Numbered from the stretch's first letter, positions 18,344 through 29,015 are shown. The stretch is DNA of 64,000 bases from Lachnospiraceae bacterium (GCA_024403415.1 JAKSRY010000006.1:1-64000), one strand, 5' to 3'. A program made the numbers and translations. The notes: generated from the sequence alone by a model not told the origin.

Positions 18344-19144
18344 TCAGAAACCATGACCTCCACCATGATGACCGCCTCCGCCGCCACCACCGTGGCCACC
18401 GCCTCCGTGACCGCCTCCGCCGCCACCACTTGATCTTGGCGAATAGGTTTTGGTTGTGTTTGTAACAGTAGCCGAAGGTGAATTAACCTTAAATTGTGTA
18501 TATATATTCTGTAATCTTTCACCTGCACTGCTATTACGTGTTTTTGATGTTGCTGAGGCAATAAAGTATGCCAGAATCAGTCCCATAATAATTGCGAGGC
18601 ACGCATTACTGAGGTATTTCATGGGCTGCGGTATATTTATGCCATTCAAAACATCATTTATCTGATGCACACCTTCAAGTGCACATGTATAAAACTGCTC
18701 ATTCTTTGCATATCTGTAGATATTATCTGTTACAATATCGCATTTGGATGCACTGATTCCACTAAAATTCTTATCTCCGGCACAAATATACAGGTAATGC
18801 TGTCCGGGTGTATAGTCAATAATAAGTACTATTCCGGTCTTATCTGTGCCAAAGCTGTCTTTCAGAAATTCAGATGCATATCTTTCTGCTGTATTATACG
18901 GATTATCGTCAATAATAATAACTCCTGCATGCCCAAATTCTGAAATCGGCTCTAAGGCTTTTAATACGGTTTCTTCTTCTACTTCAGAAAGAAGCTCTGC
19001 AGTATCATATACAAAATAAGTATATCCACTCTCGGAATTATCATCATAAATGGTTCCTGCAAAAGATGTAACACTTAATATTGATATAGAAATAATTGCT
19101 GCAAGCATCAAAGACAGCAGCTTAGTAATTCTATTCTGCACCAT
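18344..19144 (-). CDS. TPM-domain membrane protein with Gly/His-rich tail
   Basis: 266 residues. Signal peptide ~1-30, a TPM (YgcG/Psb32-like) domain ~45-165 with FVYDTAELLSEVEEETV and GTDKTGIVLIIDYTPG, a membrane segment ~178-198, and a tail made almost only of Gly and His. Start: a GGGAGG site lies 2 bases before one ATG and 5 before the next, so I chose the second (19144). Overlaps the zinc-ribbon gene by 14 bases. TPM proteins have been linked to membrane-protein or photosystem repair, but no general function is known. The His-rich tail could bind metal ions (inference). Confidence 0.88.
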   Translation of the reverse strand: MVQNRITKLLSLMLAAIISISILSVTSFAGTIYDDNSESGYTYFVYDTAELLSEVEEETVLKALEPISEFGHAGVIIIDDNPYNTAERYASEFLKDSFGTDKTGIVLIIDYTPGQHYLYICAGDKNFSGISASKCDIVTDNIYRYAKNEQFYTCALEGVHQINDVLNGINIPQPMKYLSNACLAIIMGLILAYFIASATSKTRNSSAGERLQNIYTQFKVNSPSATVTNTTKTYSPRSSGGGGGGHGGGGHGGGGGGGHHGGGHGF

Positions 19145-20540
19145 CATCGCCTCCCTTCTTATCGAACTGAGGAAGCCGTCTCGTTGACAACATATTATAG
19201 TCCTTAATCAGATAAATTAAGGTAACTGCTATACATACAGATGATACAAGTGAAGCAATATAATGAATTTCATCATTAATGGTATTGCTGAAAAATGCAA
19301 TTGTGGAAATGACACATGCGGCAATTCCCATAATAATCGGAAATGGCGGAGTCCTGTATCCACCTGCTTTACCTTTTTGTCTATTTAACTTTTTACTTAA
19401 CAGGCCTCTGTCATTTTGAGCAGTCTCACGGGCTTTAATCCTTCCATGCTCTACTCCAAACAGAATAAGTGCAACAACAGATAATGCTGCTGTCCAGCCT
19501 GAAACTATGTTGGGCTTAATCGTAACCATAAAGTTCATTAAAAGGAAAAGAACTACTGAAATAATTGCTGCAAATCCAAGATATTTTCTGATATCAATCG
19601 GAAAATCTGCAAATACTTTTCCTGTCTGACCATTTACAGTTGCATAGGTAACTCTTTTATCATCAAAACGATATGACATAAACCACACAGGAAACATGGT
19701 TCTGTTCTCCTGCGTAATCATGCTGCTGATTCTGCCGGCATTTTTCTTTTTATCAATTGCAACTCCTGAATATGTAGGAATACGCTTAATCTGCCTGAAA
19801 CTTTCTTCATTTGCAAACTCTCTTGCTTCATTTGCATAAACAAGAGCATCCACATCTGCCGTATCTGCATAAAATCCGCTTAAATATCCGGCTGTAAATT
19901 TCTTCTTTTCTTTAACATTAAAGGGAGCTATACCCTCCGAAATTTCATCTGAGAATGAAGATGAAGCATCATGCGAATATCCATGATAAAAAGCATCTAT
20001 TTCTCCGGTCAGCGCATAATGACTTGTATAGATATAATCTCCTCTTCTATAGGATTTTTCACCGCTTAACATATAAGGCCCCATCTGATCTACATCGTAT
20101 GACCAATAGGGCATATATATTCCTCTGAATCCATCAATAAATTTAGGATCTTTATACTCCTTTGGCAAAAATAAAGCCTTTTTTGCTCTTTTGGCGTATG
20201 CGGCTTTGCAATCCTCTTTTGTTTTGGTAAAAGGAATTACATAATCAGGTTTCTTCTCTCTGCTGAGTCTTGAATAAAAGATAGTTGAACCACCACAGAA
20301 TGGACAAAATCCTGTCGCTTCATTATCAGTACTCTCAATCTCTCCTCCACATTCCGGGCATGTAAAAATAGTGGTTTCATAGGAATCATCATCAAATTCA
20401 TCCTTTTCCACCTCAACCCCATCCTTTGATTTATTGTCAAAGGCATATGGATCATAGTTATTGTCACAATAACTGCAATGAAGCTGTTGTAACTGTGGGC
20501 TAAATCTTAAATTCCCTCCACATCCGGGACAAGCTATCAT
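19131..20540 (-). CDS. Zinc-ribbon membrane protein paired with the TPM protein
   Basis: 469 residues. Two zinc ribbons at the N-terminus (CPGCGG...CSYC at ~4-25 and CPECGG...CPFCGG at ~60-80), a soluble ~250-residue middle region rich in aromatic residues (YMPYWSYDV, MFPVWFMSYRFDDKRVTYATVNGQTGKV), and four membrane segments in the last third. The RxTYATVNGQTGKV block is typical of zinc-ribbon proteins often mislabelled as helicases. No function is established. Translational coupling with the TPM gene suggests the two proteins work together at the membrane. Confidence 0.8.
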   Translation of the reverse strand: MIACPGCGGNLRFSPQLQQLHCSYCDNNYDPYAFDNKSKDGVEVEKDEFDDDSYETTIFTCPECGGEIESTDNEATGFCPFCGGSTIFYSRLSREKKPDYVIPFTKTKEDCKAAYAKRAKKALFLPKEYKDPKFIDGFRGIYMPYWSYDVDQMGPYMLSGEKSYRRGDYIYTSHYALTGEIDAFYHGYSHDASSSFSDEISEGIAPFNVKEKKKFTAGYLSGFYADTADVDALVYANEAREFANEESFRQIKRIPTYSGVAIDKKKNAGRISSMITQENRTMFPVWFMSYRFDDKRVTYATVNGQTGKVFADFPIDIRKYLGFAAIISVVLFLLMNFMVTIKPNIVSGWTAALSVVALILFGVEHGRIKARETAQNDRGLLSKKLNRQKGKAGGYRTPPFPIIMGIAACVISTIAFFSNTINDEIHYIASLVSSVCIAVTLIYLIKDYNMLSTRRLPQFDKKGGDDGAE

Positions 20541-20613
20541 CTTCTTCTCCTATTTCTCTGTAATGACAGAAACATATAACTGACAAGTATATTAAATAAG
20601 GATTTTCTTAATT

Positions 20614-20650
20614 CTGACACTGTCACACGATAAACATATGACAGTGTCAG
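20614..20650 (-). terminator. Terminator after the aconitase-family gene
   Basis: A perfect 12-bp stem (20614-20625 with 20639-20650) and a 13-base loop directly after the hydratase stop codon. The minus-strand T-run is poor, so termination may be partial and let some transcription run into the zinc-ribbon/TPM/polysaccharide genes. Confidence 0.7.
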
Positions 20651-20656
20651 TCTGTT

Positions 20657-22960
20657 TTATACTCGATTGTAATTAATCAGACATCCCTTAAGAATAATCT
20701 CTCTTTCCTTATCTGTAAGGCTCATAAGAGTCATCTCAAAAGGAACAATTCCATCCTTCTTAACTGCATATGCCTTAATCTTATCGTATTTTTCAGCAAC
20801 CGCAGTCTTAATATCCGGTACAAAGATATAGTCCAGATTTTCAAATGGAAGCTTTTTGTCATCCTCTTCAATAATGAATGGAAGCATTCCCCAGTTAATA
20901 AGGTTAGATCTGTATCTCTTGGTTGCATACTCGTTGGCAATATTAGCCCATCCACCAAGTACCTTCTGACATGAAGCCGCCTGTTCACGAGCAGAGCCGT
21001 CTCCCGGCTTAACTGCAAAGATTGTTGAACCAAATCCAATATCCTTAAGATCTGAATCAGGGAATTCCTTACTGATTGAATCCATAATATCTTTAAGCTC
21101 AGGAACTGCATCAACAGGATTTTCACCATTTACAAGTGCTGTTTCAGCCTTCTGAATTTCCTTAGCGCGACCTACATACTGAGGATCCTTTCTTGAAAGA
21201 GCGTACTCTGCAAGTCCAAGAGGATTTGATCTGAATGATGATGTTTCTCCTGATGGAATAAGTTCATCTGTTGTTGTAACAGGATCATGAATTTCAGATA
21301 CAACCTTAAGTACAAGATTTGAAGGAAGAGCTTCCATCTTAGGCCAGTCCTTAATGTTTGGACCAAACTGGATTTCCTGGTTGGGATCGGCAACTCCCTT
21401 TGAGTCAAATACTCTGTTTTCATATATTGTCTTATCAAAATGGTATGCATACTGCTTGATATTTCCTGCAAATTCTGTTGCCGGTGTAAGTACACCCTTA
21501 TTTGCAGCAGTAGCTGCTATTGATCTTGCATCCATAAGTGCTACTGAAGAAATCTGACCATTCTGGAGCTTAGAACCTTCTCTGTTAGGGAAGTTTCTTG
21601 TTGAATGACGAATACTGAATGCATTATTTGCAGGAGTATCTCCGGCACCAAAACAAGGTCCACAGAATGCTGTCTTCATTACAGCTCCTGTCTCAAGAAT
21701 TGTTGCAGCAACACCATTTCTGATTAATTCCATGTACACCGGCATGGAAGCAGGATATACACTCAATGTAAATGCATCAGATCCAATAGAGCTTCCCTTT
21801 AATATGTCAGCTGCTGCACAGATGTTCTCAAATCCTCCACCTGCACAACCTGCAATAATTCCCTGATCAACAACAAACTTTCCATTAACCACTTTATCTG
21901 CAAGCGAATAAGGAACTGCATTGTCTAAGGATACTTTTGCACGCTCCTCAACATCATGAAGAACATCCTTAAGATTCTTCTGAACCTCTTCAATTGTATA
22001 TGTATTACTTGGATGGAACGGCATAGCAATCATAGGACGAATTTCGCTAAGATCAATTTCAATTGCACCATCATAATATGTGATGTCAGCAGGATCCAGC
22101 TGCTTGTATGAATCTTCACCTGTTGTTCTTCCATGTATTTCGTAGAACTTCTTAATCTCATCATCTGTTCTCCAGATAGATGAAAGGCATGTTGTTTCAG
22201 TAGTCATTACATCCACACCAATTCTGAAATCTGCACTCAGGCTTGAAACACCCGGTCCTACGAATTCCATTACCTTATTCTTAACATATCCTGAATCGAA
22301 TACCTTTCCGATAATTGCAAGTGCAACGTCCTGAGGACCAACTCCCGGGATAGGTTCTCCCTTAAGATATACTGCAACAACACCGGGCATATCGATATCA
22401 TAAGTCTGGCTCAACAACTGCTTAACAAGCTCCGGTCCACCTTCACCTACAGCCATTGTACCCAATGCACCATATCTGGTATGAGAATCTGAACCTAAAA
22501 TCATTCTTCCACAGCCTGTGAGCATTTCACGTGCAAACTGGTGAATAACTGCCTGATGAGGAGGTACATAGATTCCACCATATTTCTTTGCACATGTAAG
22601 TCCAAACATGTGATCATCTTCATTAATTGTTCCACCAACTGCACATAAAGAATTATGACAATTGGTTAATACATAAGGAATTGGAAACTTTTCAAGTCCT
22701 GATGCTCTTGCTGTCTGAATAATACCTACAAAAGTAATATCATGGCTTGTAAGCTTATCAAATTTAATTTTAAGCTTATCCATATTTCCTGAAGTATTGT
22801 GATTCTTCAGAATGTCATAGGCAATAGTACCTGTCTTTGCCTCTTCCTTAGTAATACTGCAACCTGTCTTTTCTTTTACCTTAAGCAATGCATCTGAACT
22901 GTCTTCAATCAGTTCATTGCCATTTACAAGGTAAACTCCATTTGCATACGTTTTAACCAT
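20657..22960 (-). CDS. Aconitase-family hydratase (non-canonical motif)
   Basis: 767 residues, the COG1048 family, with aconitase domains 1-4. The three 4Fe-4S ligands are in place: Cys372 (in GCAGG) and Cys433/Cys436 (CGPC). The DSHT motif is at 158-161. In true aconitases the first Cys lies in SCTNS, where Ser and Asn help hold the substrate; here it is GCAGGGFEN. The closest resemblance I can name is the YbhJ-like 'putative hydratase' branch, so citrate/isocitrate activity is possible but not assured. A strong GAGGAGG precedes the ATG. It sits between fcl and the zinc-ribbon gene, with no citrate synthase or isocitrate dehydrogenase nearby. Confidence 0.85.
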   Translation of the reverse strand: MVKTYANGVYLVNGNELIEDSSDALLKVKEKTGCSITKEEAKTGTIAYDILKNHNTSGNMDKLKIKFDKLTSHDITFVGIIQTARASGLEKFPIPYVLTNCHNSLCAVGGTINEDDHMFGLTCAKKYGGIYVPPHQAVIHQFAREMLTGCGRMILGSDSHTRYGALGTMAVGEGGPELVKQLLSQTYDIDMPGVVAVYLKGEPIPGVGPQDVALAIIGKVFDSGYVKNKVMEFVGPGVSSLSADFRIGVDVMTTETTCLSSIWRTDDEIKKFYEIHGRTTGEDSYKQLDPADITYYDGAIEIDLSEIRPMIAMPFHPSNTYTIEEVQKNLKDVLHDVEERAKVSLDNAVPYSLADKVVNGKFVVDQGIIAGCAGGGFENICAAADILKGSSIGSDAFTLSVYPASMPVYMELIRNGVAATILETGAVMKTAFCGPCFGAGDTPANNAFSIRHSTRNFPNREGSKLQNGQISSVALMDARSIAATAANKGVLTPATEFAGNIKQYAYHFDKTIYENRVFDSKGVADPNQEIQFGPNIKDWPKMEALPSNLVLKVVSEIHDPVTTTDELIPSGETSSFRSNPLGLAEYALSRKDPQYVGRAKEIQKAETALVNGENPVDAVPELKDIMDSISKEFPDSDLKDIGFGSTIFAVKPGDGSAREQAASCQKVLGGWANIANEYATKRYRSNLINWGMLPFIIEEDDKKLPFENLDYIFVPDIKTAVAEKYDKIKAYAVKKDGIVPFEMTLMSLTDKEREIILKGCLINYNRV

Positions 22961-22989
22961 TTTTCGCTCCTCCTCATGGAATATATTAA

Positions 22990-23931
22990 CTACATCCTTG
23001 CTATATCAACATTATCTTTAAACCAGTCATATGCAAGCTGTACACCTTCTTCAAGATCAACCTTGTGTCTGAATCCAAGACTGTGTAATTTAGTTACGTC
23101 TGTAAGCTTTCTGGGAGTTCCATCCGGCATATCTTTATTCCAAATGATATCTCCTTCATAGCCAACTACAGACTTAACTGTTTCAGCAAGCTGCTTAATT
23201 GATATTTCTTTACCGGTTCCAATATTTACATGCTGTTCACCTGAATAATTCTCAAGTAAGAATACACAGGCATCAGCCATATCATCAACATAAAGGAATT
23301 CTCTTAATGGAGTTCCTGTTCCCCACAATTCAACTGATGGAAGGTTATTAACCTTGGCATCATGGAATTTTCTGATCATAGCCGGCATTACATGTGAGCC
23401 ACTCAGATCGTAATTATCATGTGGTCCATACAGATTGGTAGGCATACAGCTGATGAAATCATCGCCATACTGTCTCTTGTAGAACTTACACATTTCAAGA
23501 CCGGAAATCTTTGCAATGGCATAAGCTTCATTTGTTTCTTCCAACGGACCTGTAAGAAGGGCATCCTCCGGAATAGGCTGTGGAGCCATCCTCGGATATA
23601 TACATGTACTTCCAAGGAACAATAATTTTTTGACATTGTATCTGTGACAGCAGTCAATAACATTACACTGAATCTGCATATTTATATAAGCGAACTCAGC
23701 AGGAGTAGTATTGTTTGCGTTGATTCCTCCAACCTTTGCCGCTGCAAGCACAACAACATCAGGCTTTTCTTTATTAAAAAACTCATCAACAGCTGCCTGA
23801 TTGCAAAGATCAAGTTCCTTATGTGTTCTTCCGATTACATTGGTATATCCCTGTCTTTCAAGAGATCTTACAATAGCGCTTCCAACAAGACCTCTGTGAC
23901 CCGCTACATAAATTTTGTCATTTTTATTCAC
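22990..23931 (-). CDS. fcl: GDP-L-fucose synthase
   Basis: 313 residues, extended SDR fold. NADP-binding [10 protein letters not shown] (GxxGxxG) at ~12-21, active-site Ser in [10 protein letters not shown] and YxxxK as YAIAK. Converts GDP-4-keto-6-deoxy-mannose to GDP-L-fucose by epimerisation and reduction, directly after Gmd, whose gene lies two genes upstream. Together they make GDP-fucose for the surface polysaccharide. Followed after 29 bases by the hydratase gene. Confidence 0.95.
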   Translation of the reverse strand: MNKNDKIYVAGHRGLVGSAIVRSLERQGYTNVIGRTHKELDLCNQAAVDEFFNKEKPDVVVLAAAKVGGINANNTTPAEFAYINMQIQCNVIDCCHRYNVKKLLFLGSTCIYPRMAPQPIPEDALLTGPLEETNEAYAIAKISGLEMCKFYKRQYGDDFISCMPTNLYGPHDNYDLSGSHVMPAMIRKFHDAKVNNLPSVELWGTGTPLREFLYVDDMADACVFLLENYSGEQHVNIGTGKEISIKQLAETVKSVVGYEGDIIWNKDMPDGTPRKLTDVTKLHSLGFRHKVDLEEGVQLAYDWFKDNVDIARM

Positions 23932-24043
23932 TTTTTATACCTCTATGCTTTCCTAAAATATATATTCATATGACATTTATTTTTGCCATTTAATATCAAA
24001 ATCAAAGCAACATCCGGCTTCTTATCACAAATAATGCCGGGAA

Positions 24044-25696
24044 TTACTTACAGAAACCATCCTTTAATTCAGTTCCAAGTAACCTGAATTCGGTTTCATA
24101 AGGAATAGTCGGAAATGGATCATATCCGGTCAGTCCACCTTCAACCGGCATGTAAAATATATGTTTATCAACTTCATATTCAACAAGATCATAATGGCCA
24201 TAGTCCTGCTGAGTAAAAAGATATTTGCTTTCTGCCCCGCTAATCCACTCTCTTGAAAATGCATATCCCTTGTAAAGAATGAACAGTAAAAATGCTATTT
24301 TTACCAAAATACCTCTGTCAATTTTTGAAAGGGTAAGATTATACAGCATTCCTAAATTAAGAAGTGGCGTGAGCCATAAAAATACACATCCATATCTGAT
24401 AATCGGAGCTGTAATCATCCAGTATCCAAAGGATGCTGTCATTATTCCCATTGCAAGAAGAAAACCATATAATTCTTTTTTCTTTTTGACAAATATATAG
24501 ATGGCAACTGCAACAAGTACCATAACAGAAACTACTGCCAGTACAAATGCTGCTTTATTAATTGAATCCAGTCCTCTGAACCAGTCCGGCAGCCATTTTG
24601 TTATGGATTCGTCAAATCTCGATACATCGGAATAGCCCCTTCCGTATACCTGGATTTCTCTCTCATCATATCTTGCAATATCAAACGGAATCTTATATTC
24701 AGGATTAAAAATATCTATTCCTGTAACAGGATATACAAGATATCCCGACAATATAACATTCCTTGCAAAAAACGGTACCACGCATATTATTCCGGTAATA
24801 AGAAAACGAATGATGGACTTAAAATCCTTTTTCTTAATAAAGAGAATAACAGGATAAATACAAATAAGTACAATGAGGGCTCCCGATATTTTGACAGAAA
24901 GCACCACAAGCCCCATGAGGCTTAATATTCCATAGAAATTTGGATCAGCATTTTCCTTTTCCAACCCTTCAAGGAACAAAATCAGCACCGTCAAAAGCAT
25001 CGTAACCATAAAATAGTCTGATGCGGGGGACACCATCTCATCATATATATTTAACAGATAATAAATACCTGCAAGTCTGGCAAAATTTGAAAGCGTTGGC
25101 TTAAATACACTCTTTTTTCTAAACAGGCCTATGCACATAACCGCCAGTATCCAGGCCGAAAAACCTTGGCATACGTGAAACGACTGGCCGCCCATAAAGC
25201 TCATGCTAAATAGGGCCGACAGACAAAATGAAGCACTGTTATAAGCAAGCCTCGTGTGAATATTGCCAAGACCTTTAACCACACCGTATTCTTCAATCCA
25301 TCTTATACTTTGCGCATGATAAAGATCTGAATCAACATGCATAATACCGAACGAAGTGCCATACGCAAAAAATACAAGAAGCAGAACAGAAATAATTATT
25401 ACGATTTTCTTATCTTTTCCTAATAATTCTTTTACGCTTGCCAAAAGCTGCCTTTTTAAGAAAAACGCAGATATCAGACAAATTAATATGAGTCCTAAAT
25501 TGGCTATAAGTCCCACTCCGGCAAACAGGCTGAAGAATTCTGCATAGACCGTACAGAATCCAAAGCCGGTAAAGACATAAAAAATACCGCTTTTAACCGC
25601 CTCCAATTTTCCCTTAGTCATAAGAAACGTAACGGAAAATCCGGATACATAGCATATTATTAATATGTACAAAAATAGAAAGAAAGTTAAAACCAT
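24044..25696 (-). CDS. Multi-spanning membrane protein of the LIC_10190 type (possible GT-C enzyme)
   Basis: 550 residues with some 12 membrane segments. Between segments near ~125 is a loop with MHVDSDLYHAQSIRWIEEYG: an acidic pair with Tyr-His in the first large outer loop. That is the layout of GT-C glycosyltransferases that use lipid-linked sugar donors. The C-terminus is a soluble stretch. The resemblance to the LIC_10190 family is from memory and the enzymatic role is inference. Placed between gmd and fcl and overlapping gmd by one base, it probably handles the fucosylated or rhamnosylated product. Confidence 0.7.
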   Translation of the reverse strand: MVLTFFLFLYILIICYVSGFSVTFLMTKGKLEAVKSGIFYVFTGFGFCTVYAEFFSLFAGVGLIANLGLILICLISAFFLKRQLLASVKELLGKDKKIVIIISVLLLVFFAYGTSFGIMHVDSDLYHAQSIRWIEEYGVVKGLGNIHTRLAYNSASFCLSALFSMSFMGGQSFHVCQGFSAWILAVMCIGLFRKKSVFKPTLSNFARLAGIYYLLNIYDEMVSPASDYFMVTMLLTVLILFLEGLEKENADPNFYGILSLMGLVVLSVKISGALIVLICIYPVILFIKKKDFKSIIRFLITGIICVVPFFARNVILSGYLVYPVTGIDIFNPEYKIPFDIARYDEREIQVYGRGYSDVSRFDESITKWLPDWFRGLDSINKAAFVLAVVSVMVLVAVAIYIFVKKKKELYGFLLAMGIMTASFGYWMITAPIIRYGCVFLWLTPLLNLGMLYNLTLSKIDRGILVKIAFLLFILYKGYAFSREWISGAESKYLFTQQDYGHYDLVEYEVDKHIFYMPVEGGLTGYDPFPTIPYETEFRLLGTELKDGFCK

Positions 25697-26763
25697 TATT
25701 TATTTTGCGCTTTATATTCTTCGCAGGACATTCCGGCAATCTGCTTCATATCTGAATCCATCATCATTGCAACAAGTCCCTTGAAATCAACATCCTTTTT
25801 CCAGTTAAGAACTTTTTCTGCCTTCGAACAGTCACCCCAAAGGAATTCAACCTCAGCAGGACGATAAAATGCAGGATTAATATCTACAAGAAGTCTTCCT
25901 GTTTTAGCATCGTAACCCTTCTCGTCAACTCCTTCGCCTTCCCATCTGATGGAAATTCCAAGTTCTTCGAATGCTGCCTCAACAAATTCTCTTACAGTAT
26001 GTGTTTCATTTGTAGAAAGAACATAGTCATCCGGCTTATCCTGCTGGAGCATCATCCACATACCTTTAACATAGTCACCGGCAAATCCCCAGTCACGCTT
26101 TGCATTCATGTTTCCAAGTGAAAGCTTTTCCTGTTTTCCGGCAAGGATAGAAGCAATTGCAAGAGTAATCTTTCTTGTAACAAAGTTTTCACCTCTTCTT
26201 GGTGATTCATGATTAAAAAGAATTCCGTTACAAGCAAACATGTTATAGCTCTCACGATAGTTAACTGTAATCCAGTATGAATAAAGCTTTGCAGCACCAT
26301 ATGGACTCTTAGGATAGAAAGGAGTCTTTTCAGACTGAGGTGCTGTTTCGGGAATACCTCCAAATAATTCAGAAGTTGATGCCTGATAATATCTGCAGGT
26401 TCCTCCATTAACCCTGATAGCCTCAAGAAGCTTAAGTGTACTTACACCTGTTGCTTCAGCTGTATATTCGGGAACTTCAAAGGATACTCCGACATGTGAC
26501 TGTGCAGCAAGATTGTAAACTTCTGATGGTCTTATTTCAGCAATAAGTCTCATCAGATTACTTGAGTCGGTTGTATCTGCAAAATGCAAGAAGAAATCTA
26601 CATTATTATGTTTTGAATTAATAATATGGTCGATTCTTGCTGTATTTGAAATACTGAGTCTTCTTATAAGTCCATGTACTTCATATCCCTTCTCTAAAAG
26701 AAACTCTGCAAGATAAGAACCGTCCTGTCCTGTAATACCTGTAATAAGCGCTACTTTTTTCAT
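25696..26763 (-). CDS. gmd: GDP-mannose 4,6-dehydratase
   Basis: 355 residues, extended SDR. NADP motif [15 protein letters not shown] at ~8-22 (the GQDGSYL form typical of Gmd), catalytic Thr/Ser-Glu in ASTSELFG, YxxxK as YGAAK, and the conserved [18 protein letters not shown] block. Makes GDP-4-keto-6-deoxy-D-mannose, the substrate of Fcl. No manB/manC is in the window, so GDP-mannose must come from elsewhere. Shares one base with the following membrane-protein gene. Confidence 0.97.
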   Translation of the reverse strand: MKKVALITGITGQDGSYLAEFLLEKGYEVHGLIRRLSISNTARIDHIINSKHNNVDFFLHFADTTDSSNLMRLIAEIRPSEVYNLAAQSHVGVSFEVPEYTAEATGVSTLKLLEAIRVNGGTCRYYQASTSELFGGIPETAPQSEKTPFYPKSPYGAAKLYSYWITVNYRESYNMFACNGILFNHESPRRGENFVTRKITLAIASILAGKQEKLSLGNMNAKRDWGFAGDYVKGMWMMLQQDKPDDYVLSTNETHTVREFVEAAFEELGISIRWEGEGVDEKGYDAKTGRLLVDINPAFYRPAEVEFLWGDCSKAEKVLNWKKDVDFKGLVAMMMDSDMKQIAGMSCEEYKAQNK

Positions 26764-26794
26764 AAAAACCCTTTCTGTATTCGTAAATGCAATA

Positions 26795-27634
26795 CTATCT
26801 TAAATATTCTTCCAAAGCATCATGCCAGTCAGCAAATCTGTAATCCGAAGTCAGTCTCAACATATAATTGTCAAGAATTGAATATGCAGGTCTTGGAGCC
26901 GCTGCGCCATATTCTGCAGCCGAAATAGGAATAACCTTCGTATCCTTTTTAGCTATCCTGAATATTTCTTTAGTAAAATCGGCCCAACACGTATCTCCTT
27001 CACATGTTGCATGAAACAATCCATAGTTATCGGTAAACATCTGACTATCAATTGCCTTTGCCAGCTCTGATGCGCTTGTTGGTGAACCAACCTGATCATA
27101 TACTACCTTAATCTCGTCGTGGTCTTCCGAAAGTCTCAGCATCGTCTTGACGAAATTTTTACCATCTCCATATAACCATGCAGTTCTAAATATAAAAAAT
27201 CTGTCTGCAAACTGCTTAACAAAATTTTCTCCCTCTAACTTGGTCTTTCCGTAAGCCCCCTGAGGATTTGGCATATCAAATTCTGTATATGGTTTGGTAC
27301 TATTTCCATCAAAAACGTAGTCAGTTGAAACATGTATGAGTTTTGCCTTAACATCTGTGGCAGCAATACTTAAATTTCTTGGTCCTATCGCGTTGATTTT
27401 ATACGCAAGATCCCAATCACTTTCTGCCTTGTCTACTGCTGTATAAGCCGCACAGTTTACTATTGCATATGGTTTAATGTCACGTACTGCTTCAAGCACT
27501 GAATTTAAATTAGTTATATCGAGTTCAGGAACATCCGTGTTAATGATTTCGATATCACTTTTATTGGCAAGAACAATGTTCATAGCTCTTCCGAGTTGTC
27601 CGTTGCAGCCTGTTACTATAATCTTTTTAGACAT
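26795..27634 (-). CDS. rfbD: dTDP-4-dehydrorhamnose reductase
   Basis: 279 residues from the ATG at 27634, which has AGGAAAGG about ten bases upstream; an in-frame ATG 30 bases further up lacks a ribosome site. RmlD fold: [12 protein letters not shown] (NAD(P)H binding), [20 protein letters not shown] and YGKTKLEGE (YxxxK). Last step of dTDP-L-rhamnose synthesis. rfbA, rfbB and rfbC are not in the window, so the pathway is split. First gene of the leftward polysaccharide run. Confidence 0.93.
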   Translation of the reverse strand: MSKKIIVTGCNGQLGRAMNIVLANKSDIEIINTDVPELDITNLNSVLEAVRDIKPYAIVNCAAYTAVDKAESDWDLAYKINAIGPRNLSIAATDVKAKLIHVSTDYVFDGNSTKPYTEFDMPNPQGAYGKTKLEGENFVKQFADRFFIFRTAWLYGDGKNFVKTMLRLSEDHDEIKVVYDQVGSPTSASELAKAIDSQMFTDNYGLFHATCEGDTCWADFTKEIFRIAKKDTKVIPISAAEYGAAAPRPAYSILDNYMLRLTSDYRFADWHDALEEYLR

Positions 27635-27673
27635 AATAGACACACCTTTCCTAATTTTATACAATCATTTCTT

Positions 27674-27702
27674 ATTTTACTATTTTCGTGTCTATTAAAC
27701 AA
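27674..27702 (-). promoter_or_regulatory. Promoter of rfbD and the nucleotide-sugar genes
   Basis: Minus strand: -35 TTGTTT (27697-27702), 17-base spacer, -10 TAAAAT (27674-27679), 40 bases before the rfbD ATG. Back to back with the DUF3048 promoter. Confidence 0.6.
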
Positions 27703-27725
27703 GTCTAAACACCCCTTTATTATTA

Positions 27726-27754
27726 GTGACTGCGTTTGTATATTATGCTATAAT
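27726..27754 (+). promoter_or_regulatory. Extended -10 promoter of the DUF3048 lipoprotein gene
   Basis: Plus strand: -35-like GTGACT (27726-27731), 17-base spacer, TGC extension and perfect TATAAT (27749-27754). The predicted leader is about 75 bases and contains a 10-bp palindrome ACGTATACGT (27792-27801) that could be an operator or simply part of the leader fold. Confidence 0.7.
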
Positions 27755-27835
27755 TTACTGAAAATATATCTTTAGGATGATTGTTTACAATACGTATACG
27801 TGTTCTTTTTCATCCTTGCAGAACGGAGTTTTGTT

Positions 27836-28996
27836 ATGAAAAAAAGATTTGTATTTACAGCACTTGCACTTGCTGTCTCTCTTGTTTTCTCAGGCTGTGG
27901 TTCTGACAATACAGGTATCGATGTTGAAATATCAGAAATTGCCCCAATAGACAAAAATGACACTTCACAGGATATTGAAGTCAATGTACCCGAAACTGTC
28001 GAAGACAGTGACCTTCCACCTGAAGAAGGTATGGTCAGAAGCCGCCTTACCAATGAGTGGGTTTCAGAAGATTTAAATAACACAAGGCCTGTTGCCATAA
28101 TGATTCCCAATTCAAATACAGCATATCATTACGGACTTTCAGATGCTGATATACTCTACGAATGTAATGTAGAAGGAAGCATGACAAGATTAATGGCAAT
28201 ATTTCAGAACTGGAAAGCTCATGATAAGCTTGGAAATATTCGCAGTTGCCGTGATTACTATGTTTACTGGGCTTTCGAATGGGATGCCATATACATACAT
28301 TACGGCGGTCCTTTCTATATTGAAGAAGTTATAGGAAGAGATGATACTCAGAATATTAACTGTATAAATCTTGATTCTGCAACATTCAGAGATACCGCCA
28401 AGAATTCTACCGATAATGCGTTTACAAGTGCTGACAGAATTGAAAAAGCAATGGAGCATTACGGATATTCGACAGAGTATCGTGCAAACTATGCTGATGA
28501 AGAGCATTTCAAATTTGCACCTTTCAACAACCCTAATACTCTCGATCAGTATCCAAAGGCTATGGTTGCAAACCGAATTGATATGTCCAAAACTTATCCT
28601 GTGACAAATTGCTATCTTATATACAATAGTGAAACAGGTTTGTACGAAAGATTCCAAAAGGTATCCGGAGCAAGCGACGGACCTCATATCGATATGGAAA
28701 ACAATCAGCAGCTTGCCTTTAAGAATGTAATAGTTCAGAACACATATCATGAAGTCAGAGACCAAAAAGGTTATCTTGCATTCCAGGTTCATGATACAAC
28801 CCGAGACGGATGGTATTTTACCAACGGAAAAGGTATTCACGTTAACTGGAAAAAGGAAACTGATTACGGTGCTACAAGATATTATGATGACGATGGAAAT
28901 GAAATCAGCCTTAACACCGGTAAAACAATGATTTTCATTGTGGAATCAGGTGATTCCTTCGATGTTGATGACCAGACATTAACTTCTGAAAAGTAA
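27836..28996 (+). CDS. DUF3048 (YerB-like) lipoprotein
   Basis: 386 residues from ATG 27836, preceded by GGAG eight bases upstream; an earlier in-frame ATG at 27800 would bury the signal peptide. Lipoprotein signal MKKRFVFTALALAVSLVFSGC with the modified Cys at 22. After an acidic linker, the two-part DUF3048 fold: VAIMIPNSNTAYHYGLSDADILYEC and the LGNIRSCRDYYVYWAFEWDAIYIHYGG block, then a C-terminal domain with GKTMIFIV. Function unknown; anchored on the outside of the membrane, as for B. subtilis YerB. Divergent from rfbD and convergent with the c-di-AMP operon. Confidence 0.93.
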   Translation: MKKRFVFTALALAVSLVFSGCGSDNTGIDVEISEIAPIDKNDTSQDIEVNVPETVEDSDLPPEEGMVRSRLTNEWVSEDLNNTRPVAIMIPNSNTAYHYGLSDADILYECNVEGSMTRLMAIFQNWKAHDKLGNIRSCRDYYVYWAFEWDAIYIHYGGPFYIEEVIGRDDTQNINCINLDSATFRDTAKNSTDNAFTSADRIEKAMEHYGYSTEYRANYADEEHFKFAPFNNPNTLDQYPKAMVANRIDMSKTYPVTNCYLIYNSETGLYERFQKVSGASDGPHIDMENNQQLAFKNVIVQNTYHEVRDQKGYLAFQVHDTTRDGWYFTNGKGIHVNWKKETDYGATRYYDDDGNEISLNTGKTMIFIVESGDSFDVDDQTLTSEK

Positions 28997-29015
28997 GTTA
29001 TAAATTATTAAAATA

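Noticed and set aside
18347..18432. GC-rich repetitive patch resembling a repeat element
   Set aside because: It is the coding sequence of the Gly/His tail of the TPM protein.
27792..27801. ACGTATACGT palindrome as a proven operator
   Set aside because: Ten bases can arise by chance in AT-rich leader; kept only as a remark on the promoter.
28190..28840. 216-codon open frame on minus strand
   Set aside because: Antisense of the DUF3048 lipoprotein gene, Cys/Ile-rich, no family features.
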